Origin: Clostridiales bacterium | Lineage (GTDB): Bacteria > Bacillota > Clostridia > Oscillospirales > Acutalibacteraceae | Direction of reading: 5' to 3' | Assembly: GCA_012524025.1 (NCBI GenBank) | Contig: JAAYSC010000042.1 | Span: 1-40,278, forward strand | DNA length: 40,278 bases | In this document: positions 24,017-32,109 of the stretch, one piece after another | Numbering within the stretch: the first letter of the stretch is position 1 | How the letters are laid out: every line of letters begins with the position of its first letter | The notes under the pieces: model-generated | Database searches by the model: none | Told to the model about the DNA's origin: nothing | What the model saw: the letters and a program-made list of their open reading frames with translations, nothing else | Position numbers and translations under genes: made by a program

Positions 24017-24496
24017 TTGGAAACTAAGTATGCCAAAGGCACTTTAAAGGTAAAGAAGGCCTTGGAAAATCTAGGCTATGAACTTATTATAAAGGAAATG
24101 CCCGAGTCTACAAGGACCGCCGTGGAAGCGGCGAACGCCATCGGTTGCAGCTTGGAGCAAATTGTAAAATCCTTGGTCTTTATGTTGAAAGACAGCGAGA
24201 GGCCTGTCATGATTATCGCCTCCGGCCCCAACAGGGTGGACGAAAAACTTTTCAATAAACTTTTGGGCGAAAAATTAGTCAAAGCCGATGCGGATTTTGT
24301 GCTTGAGCATACGGGTTATTCCATTGGCGGTGTAAGTCCGGTCGGTCTTAAAAACCACTTGGACATCTATATTGACCAAGATCTGATGGCCTATGAAGAA
24401 ATCTGGGCTGCCGCCGGAACCCCCAAGAGTGTTTTTCGCCTGACGCCCGATATTTTGAAAGAAATAACCGGCGGCAAGCTTGTAAGAGTAAACTAA
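24017..24496 (+). CDS. YbaK/EbsC-type aminoacyl-tRNA deacylase
   Basis: Trans-editing domain of about 159 aa that hydrolyses mischarged aminoacyl-tRNA, Cys-tRNA-Pro in the best known members. Family marks: STRTAVEAANAIGCSLEQIV, KSLVFMLKD with the conserved Lys, GYSIGGVSPVGL, and TPKSVFRLTPDIL. The TTG at 24017 lies 6 nt after GGAGGG; an ATG at 24011 overlaps the ribosome site. A promoter-like TTGCTC-N16-TATTAT lies at 23960-23987. It is followed after 29 bp by the moeA-PBP gene, so it may be co-transcribed with the molybdopterin genes, an unexpected partnership. Confidence 0.85.
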   Translation: METKYAKGTLKVKKALENLGYELIIKEMPESTRTAVEAANAIGCSLEQIVKSLVFMLKDSERPVMIIASGPNRVDEKLFNKLLGEKLVKADADFVLEHTGYSIGGVSPVGLKNHLDIYIDQDLMAYEEIWAAAGTPKSVFRLTPDILKEITGGKLVRVN

Positions 24497-24525
24497 AACT
24501 ATTTTAAATATGGGTGACGACATCT

Positions 24526-26433
24526 ATGATAAAGCACAATTACCTTAACAATATACCTCTCCAAGAAGCGGCTGAAACTTTTTATGAAAAACTTGAAGAA
24601 GCCGGCATGGCCCATAAAAGCGAGTTAATAGAAAGCGCCGGGGCTCACGGGCGGGTAACCGCCACGGCCGTCTATGCCAAGGCAAGCTCACCCCACTACA
24701 ATGCCGCCGCCATGGATGGCATTGCCTTGAAAGCTTCCCAAACCTTCGGCGCTTGTGAAACCAACCCCATAAAACTCAAGGCCGGTGATTACTTTGTGGT
24801 GGACACGGGCGACAAAATGCCCGACGATACCGACTGCGTTGTTATGACCGAAGATTTGGTCGAGTCGGAAGACGGGCAATTTTTACTTTTTTCCGCCGCC
24901 GTACCCTGGCAACATGTAAGGCAAATCGGTGAAGATATCTGCGCCGGGGACATGCTCATGCCTTCTTTCACAAAAATCACACCGGCCCTTGCGGGTGCCC
25001 TTTTAGCCGGTGGAGTTTTAGAAGTTGAAGTGGCCACAACCCCGCTTGTGGGTATTATCCCCACGGGTGATGAGATTGTATCCCCGCGTGAAAACCCCAA
25101 AGCCGGTGAAATAATTGAATTTAATTCGGTGATCTTATCGGGTATGCTGAAAGAATGGGGGGCCCGAGCCAAAACTTACCCCATTGCCGCAGATAAGCCG
25201 GCACTTATTGAAGATTCAATTAATAAGGCCTCGCAAGAATGTGATATGGTCTTGATTATAGCCGGCTCTTCGGCCGGGCGCGAAGATTACACAGCCGGGG
25301 CTATTAAAAACACGGGCGAGCTCATTTTGCACGGTTTAGCCATAAGGCCCGGCAAGCCCGCTGTCTTGGGTCACCGCGGGCCGGTAGCCTTGATCGGTAT
25401 ACCGGGCTACCCGGTTTCGGCCATGCTGGTTATGGAAAAGCTTGTAAAGGGTGCCCTGGCTAAATTGACAAAAGAATCTTACCCACAAGCCATCGTTCTT
25501 GAAGCCAAGGCCGCAAGAAAAATTACATCTTCGCTAAAATATCGTGAGTTTGTAAGGGCAGGTATCAGTTTTTCCGGCCATGAGCCCGTCGCCGTCCCCT
25601 TGGATTCGGGGGCCGGGCTTATAACAAGCATGACCAAGGCAAGAGCTATTATTGACATTGAACAAAACACGGAAGGCTATGAGACCGGTGATGTTTTAAA
25701 AGCAGAACTCTTGCAACCGCTTGAAAAACTTAAAAACACCTTGGTGGTTACCGGCAGCCATGACCCTTTGATTGATGAAGTTTTTGATATATTCAGACGC
25801 TCGGGCAAGGGCTTTGATTTAGCTTCATCCCACACCGGCAGCATGGGGGCTATCATGGCCCTTAAGGCGGGCCAAGCCCATACCGGCGGTATTCATCTTT
25901 TGGATACCAAAAGCGGCGAATATAATATAAGTTATATTAAAAAATATTTTCCCCGTGGCGGCATAGTTTTAATTGAAGGTGTCGGCAGAACCCAAGGAAT
26001 CATGACCGCACCGGGCAACCCGCTTGGTATAAAGAGTTTTACCGACCTTGCAAATCATTCTTATATCAACCGCCAGGGCGGTTCCGGCACCAGAATTTTG
26101 TGTGATTACTTGATCCGCCAAGAGGGCCTTGACAGCAGCAAAATTTACGGCTATGAGCGTGAGGAATTCACACATACCGGTGTGGCGGCACTCATAGCGG
26201 CCGGCAGTGCGGACGCCGGCCTTGGGATTTATTCGGCAGCCAAACTTTACGGGCTTGGCTTCATCCCGGTAGCGGAAGAGTTTTATGACTTTATTTGCCT
26301 TGAAGAAAACTTGGAAGATGAAAAAATACAAGCATTTATTGCAAGTCTTCAAAGCAGTGATTTTAAAACAAGGCTTGAAAAGTTGGGCGGTTACAGCCTA
26401 AAAAATCCGGGTAGTATAAAATTTCGTTTTTAG
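24526..26433 (+). CDS. moeA: Molybdopterin molybdotransferase MoeA fused to a periplasmic-binding-protein-like domain
   Basis: Two-domain protein of about 635 aa. Residues 1-~400 are MoeA, which inserts molybdate or tungstate into adenylated molybdopterin: SSPHYNAAAMDGIA, VDTGDKMPDDTDCVV, GIIPTGDEIV, IAGSSAGRED and LIGIPGYPVSAM. Residues ~410-635 form a PBP-like domain (VVTGSHDPLIDEVFDIF; SYINRQGGSGTRILCDYLI; TGVAALIAAGSADAGLGIY), which resembles domains thought to bind the oxyanion or a ligand. ATG 24526 is chosen over GTG 24514 because GGTGA lies 9 nt before it. A second, single-domain MoeA is at 28354-29562, so the two may serve Mo and W separately. Confidence 0.9.
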   Translation: MIKHNYLNNIPLQEAAETFYEKLEEAGMAHKSELIESAGAHGRVTATAVYAKASSPHYNAAAMDGIALKASQTFGACETNPIKLKAGDYFVVDTGDKMPDDTDCVVMTEDLVESEDGQFLLFSAAVPWQHVRQIGEDICAGDMLMPSFTKITPALAGALLAGGVLEVEVATTPLVGIIPTGDEIVSPRENPKAGEIIEFNSVILSGMLKEWGARAKTYPIAADKPALIEDSINKASQECDMVLIIAGSSAGREDYTAGAIKNTGELILHGLAIRPGKPAVLGHRGPVALIGIPGYPVSAMLVMEKLVKGALAKLTKESYPQAIVLEAKAARKITSSLKYREFVRAGISFSGHEPVAVPLDSGAGLITSMTKARAIIDIEQNTEGYETGDVLKAELLQPLEKLKNTLVVTGSHDPLIDEVFDIFRRSGKGFDLASSHTGSMGAIMALKAGQAHTGGIHLLDTKSGEYNISYIKKYFPRGGIVLIEGVGRTQGIMTAPGNPLGIKSFTDLANHSYINRQGGSGTRILCDYLIRQEGLDSSKIYGYEREEFTHTGVAALIAAGSADAGLGIYSAAKLYGLGFIPVAEEFYDFICLEENLEDEKIQAFIASLQSSDFKTRLEKLGGYSLKNPGSIKFRF

Positions 26434-26447
26434 TATAGGAGCAATTT

Positions 26448-26939
26448 ATGCGTTTAACCCATCAAAATGAAAAAGGCCAGGCCTCTATGGTGGATATTTC
26501 CGCTAAAGAGCCCAGCTATAGAACTGCGACAGCCAAGGCATGCCTTCATATGAAAAGTGAAACTCTGGCCCTGCTTTTTGAAGGTAAGCTCCCCAAGGGG
26601 GACGCCCTGGGGGTCGCCAGGGTAGCGGGTATCATGGCTGCCAAAAAGACAGCAGACCTTATCCCTCTCTGCCATCCTCTGGCTACCGACAGTGTAGAGA
26701 TCAGTTTTGATCATGACAATAAAGGCAAACTTTATATCTATGCCACAGCCTCCTGTTTCGGTAAAACAGGGGTTGAAATGGAAGCCATGACCGCAGCCAC
26801 GGTAGCCGCCTTGACCCTTTATGACATGTGCAAGGGTGTGGAAAAAGGCATTGTGATAAAAGATATATATTTGCTTGAAAAAACCGGGGGCAAATCAGGT
26901 GATTATAGGGCAGAAAGCGGTGGCGACGGTGAAAGATAG
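26448..26939 (+). CDS. moaC: Cyclic pyranopterin monophosphate synthase MoaC
   Basis: 163 aa. Works after MoaA in the first step of molybdopterin synthesis, turning the rearranged GTP product into cyclic pyranopterin monophosphate. Family motifs are complete: SMVDISAKEPSYRTATAKA, GVARVAGIMAAKKTADLIPL, CHPL, and KTGVEMEAMTAATVAALTLY with YDMCKG. The usual N-terminal HxD is shortened to LTHQNEKGQ. A Gly/Arg-rich end (SGGDGER) overlaps the moaA start. ATG follows TAGGAG. Confidence 0.95.
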   Translation: MRLTHQNEKGQASMVDISAKEPSYRTATAKACLHMKSETLALLFEGKLPKGDALGVARVAGIMAAKKTADLIPLCHPLATDSVEISFDHDNKGKLYIYATASCFGKTGVEMEAMTAATVAALTLYDMCKGVEKGIVIKDIYLLEKTGGKSGDYRAESGGDGER

Positions 26940-27879
26940 CTTTGGCCGCAACATTGGTTATTTACGCATATCTCTGACACGGCGCTGCAACTTAAACTGT
27001 CTCTATTGCTCGCCCGAAACCGAGGCAGAGTATTATGAAATGACAGCGGATGAAATAGAGCTTTGCTCAAAAATTTTTGCCGAGTTGGGGGTAAAAAAAA
27101 TCCGCCTGACCGGCGGTGAACCCACGATGCGTCATGATCTTGCGGAAATTGTAAGAAGAATAAAATCACTAAAAAAAATTAAAGAAATTGCCATGACCAC
27201 CAATGCCCTCAACCTAAGCCTTCCCTTGGCGCGCCAACTGAAGGCGGCCGGTTTGGACAGAATAAACATCGGTATAGACTCACTTGACTCGCAAACCTAT
27301 AAGGCTATAACGGGGGCTGACAGATTGGATGACGCCTTAAAAGGTATAGATGCGGCCCTTGAAGCAGGCTTTCAACCGCTACGCATTAATGTAGTTTTGG
27401 TTAAAGGAATAAACGACAAGGAAGTTGAAAGTTTTATATCCTTGGCTCGCGATAATCCGCTTGATGTGCGCTTTATTGAACTTATGCCCTTTTCACAAGG
27501 CAAGGCTTGCCCGTCGGGCCTGTCCAATGCGGACATCCTGTCAAAACATCCACAATTAAAGCCCTTGGCGAAAAATGAGAATGACGAGGCAAGCGGACCT
27601 TGCCTTTATTACGCTTCAAGCGAGTTTTTGGGTAGGGTTGGCTTTATAAGCCCCATTTCTCACAAGTTTTGTTCTGACTGCAACAGGGTCAGGCTTTTGT
27701 CCGACGCTGTTTTAAAACCCTGTTTGGGGCATGAAAGCGAAGTTGACTTAAAGCCCTACTTAAAAGATTACGATAGTTTAAAAACAGCCATAGAAAGGGC
27801 TGTTTTTGACAAACCCGCCGCCCACGCTTTTGAAAGCGGCCCATGCTCTTCCAGGGGCATGAGGACTATCGGGGGTTAA
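26929..27879 (+). CDS. moaA: GTP 3',8-cyclase MoaA (radical SAM)
   Basis: Radical SAM enzyme of 316 aa that starts molybdopterin synthesis from GTP. GTG 26929 gives MKDSFGRNIGYLRISLT, the typical beginning; upstream starts inside moaC are less likely. The radical SAM cluster motif is CNLNCLYC; the C-terminal substrate-side cluster is CSDCNRVRLLSDAVLKPC, and the conserved Gly-Gly tail (TIGG) is present. It overlaps moaC by 11 nt. Lengths and both cluster motifs are intact, so it should be functional. Confidence 0.95.
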   Translation: MKDSFGRNIGYLRISLTRRCNLNCLYCSPETEAEYYEMTADEIELCSKIFAELGVKKIRLTGGEPTMRHDLAEIVRRIKSLKKIKEIAMTTNALNLSLPLARQLKAAGLDRINIGIDSLDSQTYKAITGADRLDDALKGIDAALEAGFQPLRINVVLVKGINDKEVESFISLARDNPLDVRFIELMPFSQGKACPSGLSNADILSKHPQLKPLAKNENDEASGPCLYYASSEFLGRVGFISPISHKFCSDCNRVRLLSDAVLKPCLGHESEVDLKPYLKDYDSLKTAIERAVFDKPAAHAFESGPCSSRGMRTIGG

Positions 27880-27901
27880 ATTTAATTTGAAGGAGAATAC
27901 A

Positions 27902-28357
27902 ATGCCCAGTGTCGCAGCCGTAAATATCAGCCCTAAAAAAGGAACAACCAAGGTCAGTGTCTCAAAAGCTCTTTTGGTAGCCGACCATGGTCTGCAAGGC
28001 GATGCCCATGCAGGCCCGGGTATAAGGCAAGTCAGCCTGCTTGGCATAGAAAGTATAGAAAAGTCAAAAGAGAGGGCCAAGGACCAAAAGCGTGCCCGTG
28101 GTTTATGTGAAGGCGTTTTCGCCGAAAACATCACCACAAGGGGGATTGAACTTTTTAGCCTTCCCCTGGGCACCAAAATGCAGATAGGTCAAGCCTTGCT
28201 CGAAGTTTCAAAAATCGGTAAAGAGTGCCATGCGGGTTGCGAAGTTGCCCGCATAGTCGGCTACTGCGTTATGCCCCATGAAGGAATTTTTGCACGGGTA
28301 CTTAAGGGCGGCGAAATAAAACCCGGTGATAAAATAGAGGTTTTGCCCTCCCCTTAA
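27902..28357 (+). CDS. MOSC domain protein
   Basis: Stand-alone MOSC domain of 151 aa. ATG 27902 follows GAAGGAGAATACA. Seen: GLQGDAHAGPGIRQVSL, FAENITTRGIEL, and the conserved Cys in IGKECHAGCEVARIVG, followed by YCVMPHEGIFARVLKGG. MOSC domains bind molybdopterin or carry sulfur in cofactor maturation; in related species this same sequence is often fused to MogA, which here is separate at 32110. It is the last plus-strand gene of the cluster; the minus-strand moeA ends within its last 4 nt. Confidence 0.9.
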   Translation: MPSVAAVNISPKKGTTKVSVSKALLVADHGLQGDAHAGPGIRQVSLLGIESIEKSKERAKDQKRARGLCEGVFAENITTRGIELFSLPLGTKMQIGQALLEVSKIGKECHAGCEVARIVGYCVMPHEGIFARVLKGGEIKPGDKIEVLPSP

Positions 28358-29562
28358 AACAAGTAAATTTCCACTTCCTGACCTTTTTTTAATCCCTCGC
28401 TGTCGCGGGGGATTTTTATATATCCGTCGGCCTTGCCCAACAAGGTTAAGAGGCCGGACTTTATAAAGAGGGGCTCCGCTTTATCATTTTCATCCAAAAG
28501 CCTAACAGGCACAATTTCTTCGCGCCCGTGGTTTGAGGGATAATTGGTGCTTAAATTTGCCCGACGGCCGGCTTTTTTGACTTTTGTATCCGTCATTAGC
28601 CCAATCAAAGGTTTCAGCAGTTCTTTAAAAACGAAAAATGCCGCTACGGGGTGACCGGGCAAGCCGATCACGGGCTTGCCGCCGACGGCACCGATTATGG
28701 TGGGTTTGCCGGGTTTGAGGGCCAGGCCATGCATGAAAACTTGCCCCAGTTGGCCTATTATGTCAACAGTCATGTCCTTTTCGCCGGCCGAAGACCCGCC
28801 TGAAATTAAGACCATATCACTGCCTTCCAAGGCTTCTTTTATCGCCCTTTTAATTGCAGCGTACTCATCGCAAACTATATCAAAAGTTAGGGCTTGGCCG
28901 CCGGCTTGCTCAACAGCCGCTGTCAGAAGCCGGCTGTTGACATCCCTGACCTGCCCGATTTCGGGCTTTTCTTCCGGACTTACCAACTCATCACCGGTTG
29001 ACAAGATAGCAACCTTCGGTTTTTTAAAGACTTGAATTTTTTCTTTCCCGGTAGCTGCAAGGGCCCCTATTTCCTTGGGGCCGATTTGGCTGCCTCGCCG
29101 CAAGTATAAATCGCCGGCCTTAACATCATCGCCTTTTTGCACAAGGTTCTCACCCGGGGCTACGGCTTTTACCGTGTAGACAAATGAATCCCCCATGTCT
29201 TCCGTGTGTTCAACCATTATGGCCGCATCGGCCCCCGCGGGCAGCATGCCGCCGGTAGAAATTTTATAGCAGTCGCCCCCGCTCAAGTGATGCGCAGCCT
29301 CTTTACCCATTAGAATTTCACCCTTGTATTCCAGCATGGCGGGTATAGCAGCCGAAGAGCCATAGGTATCGGACGCTTTGACAGCGAAGCCGTCAACCGT
29401 GCTGCGCGTAAAGCCGGGGACAAATTCGTCGGCTTTTATATCTTCATAAAAAGCACGACCCAGCGCCGACTTGCTTTCGATTGTTTCGGGCAGAGTCTTG
29501 TGGGCCGCAAATTTTTCATTTAAGAGATTTTCCGCCTCTTTTAGAGTTAAAACATTAAGCAA
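28354..29562 (-). CDS. moeA: Molybdopterin molybdotransferase MoeA
   Basis: Single-domain MoeA of 402 aa with the complete set of motifs: RSTVDGFAVKASDTYG, ISTGGMLPAGADAAIMVEHTED, AILSTGDELVSP, LISGGSSAGEKD and PVIGLPGHPVAAFFVF, and a C-terminal beta barrel. Starts at TTG 29562 after AAGGGTG. It lies 15 bp downstream of tupC, so it is co-transcribed with the tungstate importer, which suggests it loads tungsten. It is diverged from the MoeA domain of the fusion protein at 24526. Confidence 0.95.
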   Translation of the reverse strand: MLNVLTLKEAENLLNEKFAAHKTLPETIESKSALGRAFYEDIKADEFVPGFTRSTVDGFAVKASDTYGSSAAIPAMLEYKGEILMGKEAAHHLSGGDCYKISTGGMLPAGADAAIMVEHTEDMGDSFVYTVKAVAPGENLVQKGDDVKAGDLYLRRGSQIGPKEIGALAATGKEKIQVFKKPKVAILSTGDELVSPEEKPEIGQVRDVNSRLLTAAVEQAGGQALTFDIVCDEYAAIKRAIKEALEGSDMVLISGGSSAGEKDMTVDIIGQLGQVFMHGLALKPGKPTIIGAVGGKPVIGLPGHPVAAFFVFKELLKPLIGLMTDTKVKKAGRRANLSTNYPSNHGREEIVPVRLLDENDKAEPLFIKSGLLTLLGKADGYIKIPRDSEGLKKGQEVEIYLF

Positions 29563-29577
29563 ATTATCACCCTTCGG

Positions 29578-30258
29578 TTAAAACTTTTTATGTTCGATAA
29601 AAACCTTACCCCACTGTGATTGCGGGGATTCAATGAGTTTTGCGGGGCTTGTGTCTTCAACCACACTGCCTTCATGCATCAAAATCAGCCTGTCCGCTAT
29701 TTCAAGGGCTTGGCGCGGTGAATGGGTGGCCATTATGAGGGTGGTTGAGTTTTTTTTGCAATAATCGACAATGGCCTTTTCAACCGCTTTTTCAGCCTCT
29801 ATATCCATGGCGCCGGTGGGCTCGTCAAGCAACAAAAGATCGTGCGGGGCAGCCATGAGCCTGGCCAAGGCAAGGCGTTGGGTTTCACCGCCCGACAAGC
29901 GGTCGCCCCTTTTGTCTTTCAGGCCTTCAAGGCCGAATTGTTTCAGGGCCGCTGCGGCCATTTGCCGCCTTTCTTCTCTTTTAAAATCTTTGCCCAAGGC
30001 CAGCAAAATATTCTTATAAACGCCGGAAGAAAACCCATAGCTTTGTTGGGGCATATAGTAAACGGGTTTTTCTTTTTTTATATTTATTTGCCCTTCGTCC
30101 GGTTTTATTACAGATGAAATAAGCTTTAAAAGGGTGGACTTGCCGCTGCCGTTGGCCCCTAACAGGGCAATGCGTTGGCCTTCTTTTATATGTAGCCTGT
30201 CAATATCGACTATAAGCCTTTGACCTGCATACTTTTTTAAGTTTTCAAGCGTAATCAT
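29578..30258 (-). CDS. tupC: Tungstate ABC transporter ATP-binding protein
   Basis: ATPase of 226 aa with Walker A LLGANGSGKSTLL, signature RLSGGETQRLALARLM, Walker B LLLLDEPTGAMD and switch His in MATHSPRQA. No C-terminal TOBE/Mop domain, as usual for TupC in contrast to ModC. ATG 30258 follows GGGGGGAAGG and overlaps the tupB end by 14 nt. It energises TupAB. Confidence 0.9.
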   Translation of the reverse strand: MITLENLKKYAGQRLIVDIDRLHIKEGQRIALLGANGSGKSTLLKLISSVIKPDEGQINIKKEKPVYYMPQQSYGFSSGVYKNILLALGKDFKREERRQMAAAALKQFGLEGLKDKRGDRLSGGETQRLALARLMAAPHDLLLLDEPTGAMDIEAEKAVEKAIVDYCKKNSTTLIMATHSPRQALEIADRLILMHEGSVVEDTSPAKLIESPQSQWGKVFIEHKKF

Positions 30259-30934
30259 AGCCTTCCCCCCTAAAGACCGAAGCTATGCTGTTAATAACAA
30301 AAGCTATGATAATTAAAATAAACCCCAGAGCAATGGCAAACTTAAAATTTCCCTTGCCGGTTTCAAGCACAATGGCCGTGGTCATGGCCCGGGTTCTGTG
30401 CTGAATATTGCCGCCAACCAAGCTGATTGCGCCAACTTCCGATATGGCCCGCCCAAAACCCGTTAAAACAACAGAAATCAAAGGGGCTTTGTTTTCACTT
30501 AAAATCAACTTGAGCTTTGTTGGTCGGGAAAGCCTTAAACCGGCAGCTGTTTCTAAAATCGTGGGTGTTTTTACAGCCACAAGCGAAGCTGTAAGGCCGG
30601 TAACTATGGGGCTTATAAGTAAAACCTGGGCTATAACCATGGCCCTTACGGTAAAAAGAAGCTTGAGTGACCCCAAGGGGCCGCTGCGCGAGAGCAAAAG
30701 GAAGACTATGAGCCCGGCCACAACCGGCGGCAGACCCATTAGTGTATGCAATATTTTCATCAAAAGCCCCTTGCCCTTGAAATTCCTGCTGCCAATGGCA
30801 ACACCGGCCGGTATGCCGATAAGGCAAGAAATCAAAACACTGCTCAAAGACATTTTGAGCGTAAGGGCAATTATGCCGTAAAGTTCCTTATCAAAAGAAA
30901 TTATGAGGCCGAAAGCCTCTTTAAATGCATCCAT
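30245..30934 (-). CDS. tupB: Tungstate ABC transporter permease
   Basis: Membrane permease of 229 aa with about six hydrophobic segments. The TupB features are IGIPAGVAIGSRNFKG, LMGLPPVVAGLIVFLLLSRSGPLG and the ATPase-contact EAA loop GFGRAISEVGAISLVGGNI. ATG 30934 has AAGGTGA upstream. A strong hairpin (30951-30978) separates it from tupA and probably lowers its level relative to the receptor. Confidence 0.92.
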   Translation of the reverse strand: MDAFKEAFGLIISFDKELYGIIALTLKMSLSSVLISCLIGIPAGVAIGSRNFKGKGLLMKILHTLMGLPPVVAGLIVFLLLSRSGPLGSLKLLFTVRAMVIAQVLLISPIVTGLTASLVAVKTPTILETAAGLRLSRPTKLKLILSENKAPLISVVLTGFGRAISEVGAISLVGGNIQHRTRAMTTAIVLETGKGNFKFAIALGFILIIIAFVINSIASVFRGEGYDYA

Positions 30935-30950
30935 TATTCACCTTAAAAAT

Positions 30951-30978
30951 CGGGGCAAGCCTTTTGCTGCTTGCCCCG
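30951..30978 (-). terminator. Terminator/attenuator between tupA and tupB
   Basis: CGGGGCAAGC/GCTTGCCCCG, a perfect 10-bp GC-rich stem with an 8-nt loop, followed on the minus strand by ATTTTTAAGG. Likely partial terminator that raises tupA over tupBC. Confidence 0.8.
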
Positions 30979-30989
30979 ACGGGTTGGGT

Positions 30990-31871
30990 TTATTGGCCTA
31001 TTAAAAAGAGAGCTTCGCCGTATTGTTCTTTGCCGTATTGGGCTATAAGTTCCAAGGTTTCTTCTTTGAGCATCCACTCAATAAAAGCATCGGCCCCTTC
31101 ACTGTTGAGCCCTTCGTTTTTTTCAGGATTGCAAGCAATGAGCGAATAGGTGTTTTTCATGTCATCGCTTTCACCCAAAACAATTTCTAAGTCCAGATTA
31201 TCTTTCATGGAAAGATAGGTTCCCTTGTCGGTAATAACATAGGCGGATTTTTCAGAACCCATGGTCAGGCAATCGCCCATGCCCTTGCCGGCGGCAATGT
31301 ACCAAGCATCTTCTTCTCCGTTAGGTGAAAGACCCGCGTCTTTCCAAAGTGCCAATTCTTTTTTATGGGTACCGCTGTCATCCCCGCGTGAAATAAAGGG
31401 TTCTTTGGCTTGGGCAATTTTTGCTAAAGCTTCCGCCGCCGTGGCAGAGCCCTTGATGCCTGCCGGGTCATCGGCCGGGCCGACGATAACGAAGAAGTTG
31501 TACATAAAGGGTTTGCGTTCTATGCCAAAACCTTTTTCAACAAACTCTTCTTCGGAGGCCTTGGCGTGCACGAGCAGGAGGTCCGCGTCGCCCGATTCAC
31601 CAAGTGCGATTGCCGCACCCGTTCCGTTTGAGGTAACTTGCAAATCATAGCCCGTCGCAGCCTCAAACATAGGCTCCAGGTAAGGCAGAAGACCCGAATC
31701 GTTTACGGATGTTGTTGTGGAACAGCGAATGACCGGATTTGCCTGTAGGGGAACTCCGCTTGTTTCAGAGCCTGCCTCGTTTGTGGTTGTGTCGCCCGAT
31801 CCGCCACTGCAGGCTGCCATAGTGGACAAGACCATGATCAATGCCAGGATAATGCCAAGAACTTTTTTCAT
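30990..31871 (-). CDS. tupA: Tungstate-binding lipoprotein TupA
   Basis: Extracellular tungstate receptor, 293 aa. Signal peptide ends in MAAC (Cys21), with a Gly/Ser/Thr-rich linker. The TupA signature follows: CSTTTSVNDSGLLPYLEP, GTGAAIALGESGDADLLLVH and MYNFFVIVGPADDPAGI, then FISRGDDSGTHKKE. The TTTS motif is the oxyanion-binding site in characterised TupA proteins. ATG follows GGAGAGGG. The gene is preceded by a ~150-nt structured leader that may be a Moco/Tuco riboswitch. Confidence 0.94.
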   Translation of the reverse strand: MKKVLGIILALIMVLSTMAACSGGSGDTTTNEAGSETSGVPLQANPVIRCSTTTSVNDSGLLPYLEPMFEAATGYDLQVTSNGTGAAIALGESGDADLLLVHAKASEEEFVEKGFGIERKPFMYNFFVIVGPADDPAGIKGSATAAEALAKIAQAKEPFISRGDDSGTHKKELALWKDAGLSPNGEEDAWYIAAGKGMGDCLTMGSEKSAYVITDKGTYLSMKDNLDLEIVLGESDDMKNTYSLIACNPEKNEGLNSEGADAFIEWMLKEETLELIAQYGKEQYGEALFLIGQ

Positions 31872-31884
31872 AATTCCCTCTCCT

Positions 31885-32015
31885 TTTCAAGCACGGAAGG
31901 CCGAAGCGTTTCCCCAAACGACCCTTGACCGATGAAAGTATTTCGGTCTCGTTTTTACAGCCTTAGCCCAAGCCTTAGGCTGTAAAAATCGGAACAAGAA
32001 TTATTTATTTCAACG
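31885..32015 (-). promoter_or_regulatory. Structured leader of tupA, candidate molybdenum/tungsten cofactor riboswitch
   Basis: Read on the minus strand, the leader holds a 12-bp stem TTTTTACAGCCT/AGGCTGTAAAAA, then GACCGA/TCGGTC, then CGTTT-GGGG-AAACG, followed by GGCCTTCCG and the ribosome site. UCCGA just before the first stem, GGGGAAAC and GGCCUUCCG in this order loosely resemble the conserved parts of the Moco RNA motif as I remember it. Location upstream of a tungstate transporter and inside a cofactor cluster supports this. Class membership was not verified. Confidence 0.45.
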
Positions 32016-32031
32016 CCTAAGCGCCAAAACC

Positions 32032-32065
32032 ATGTTTGCAAACATATTTAAAACTGTGATATAAT
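32032..32065 (+). promoter_or_regulatory. Promoter of mogA-AOR with a 14-bp palindrome over the -35 box
   Basis: TTGCAA (32036-32041), 18-bp spacer, TATAAT (32060-32065). The -35 lies within the perfect palindrome ATGTTTGCAAACAT (32032-32045), which also sits near the start of the divergent tupA leader. A regulator could control both directions. Confidence 0.6.
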
Positions 32066-32109
32066 CACCCTTGATAAACCAAAGCTTAAACCCACGGAGG
32101 TGCCGGTAT

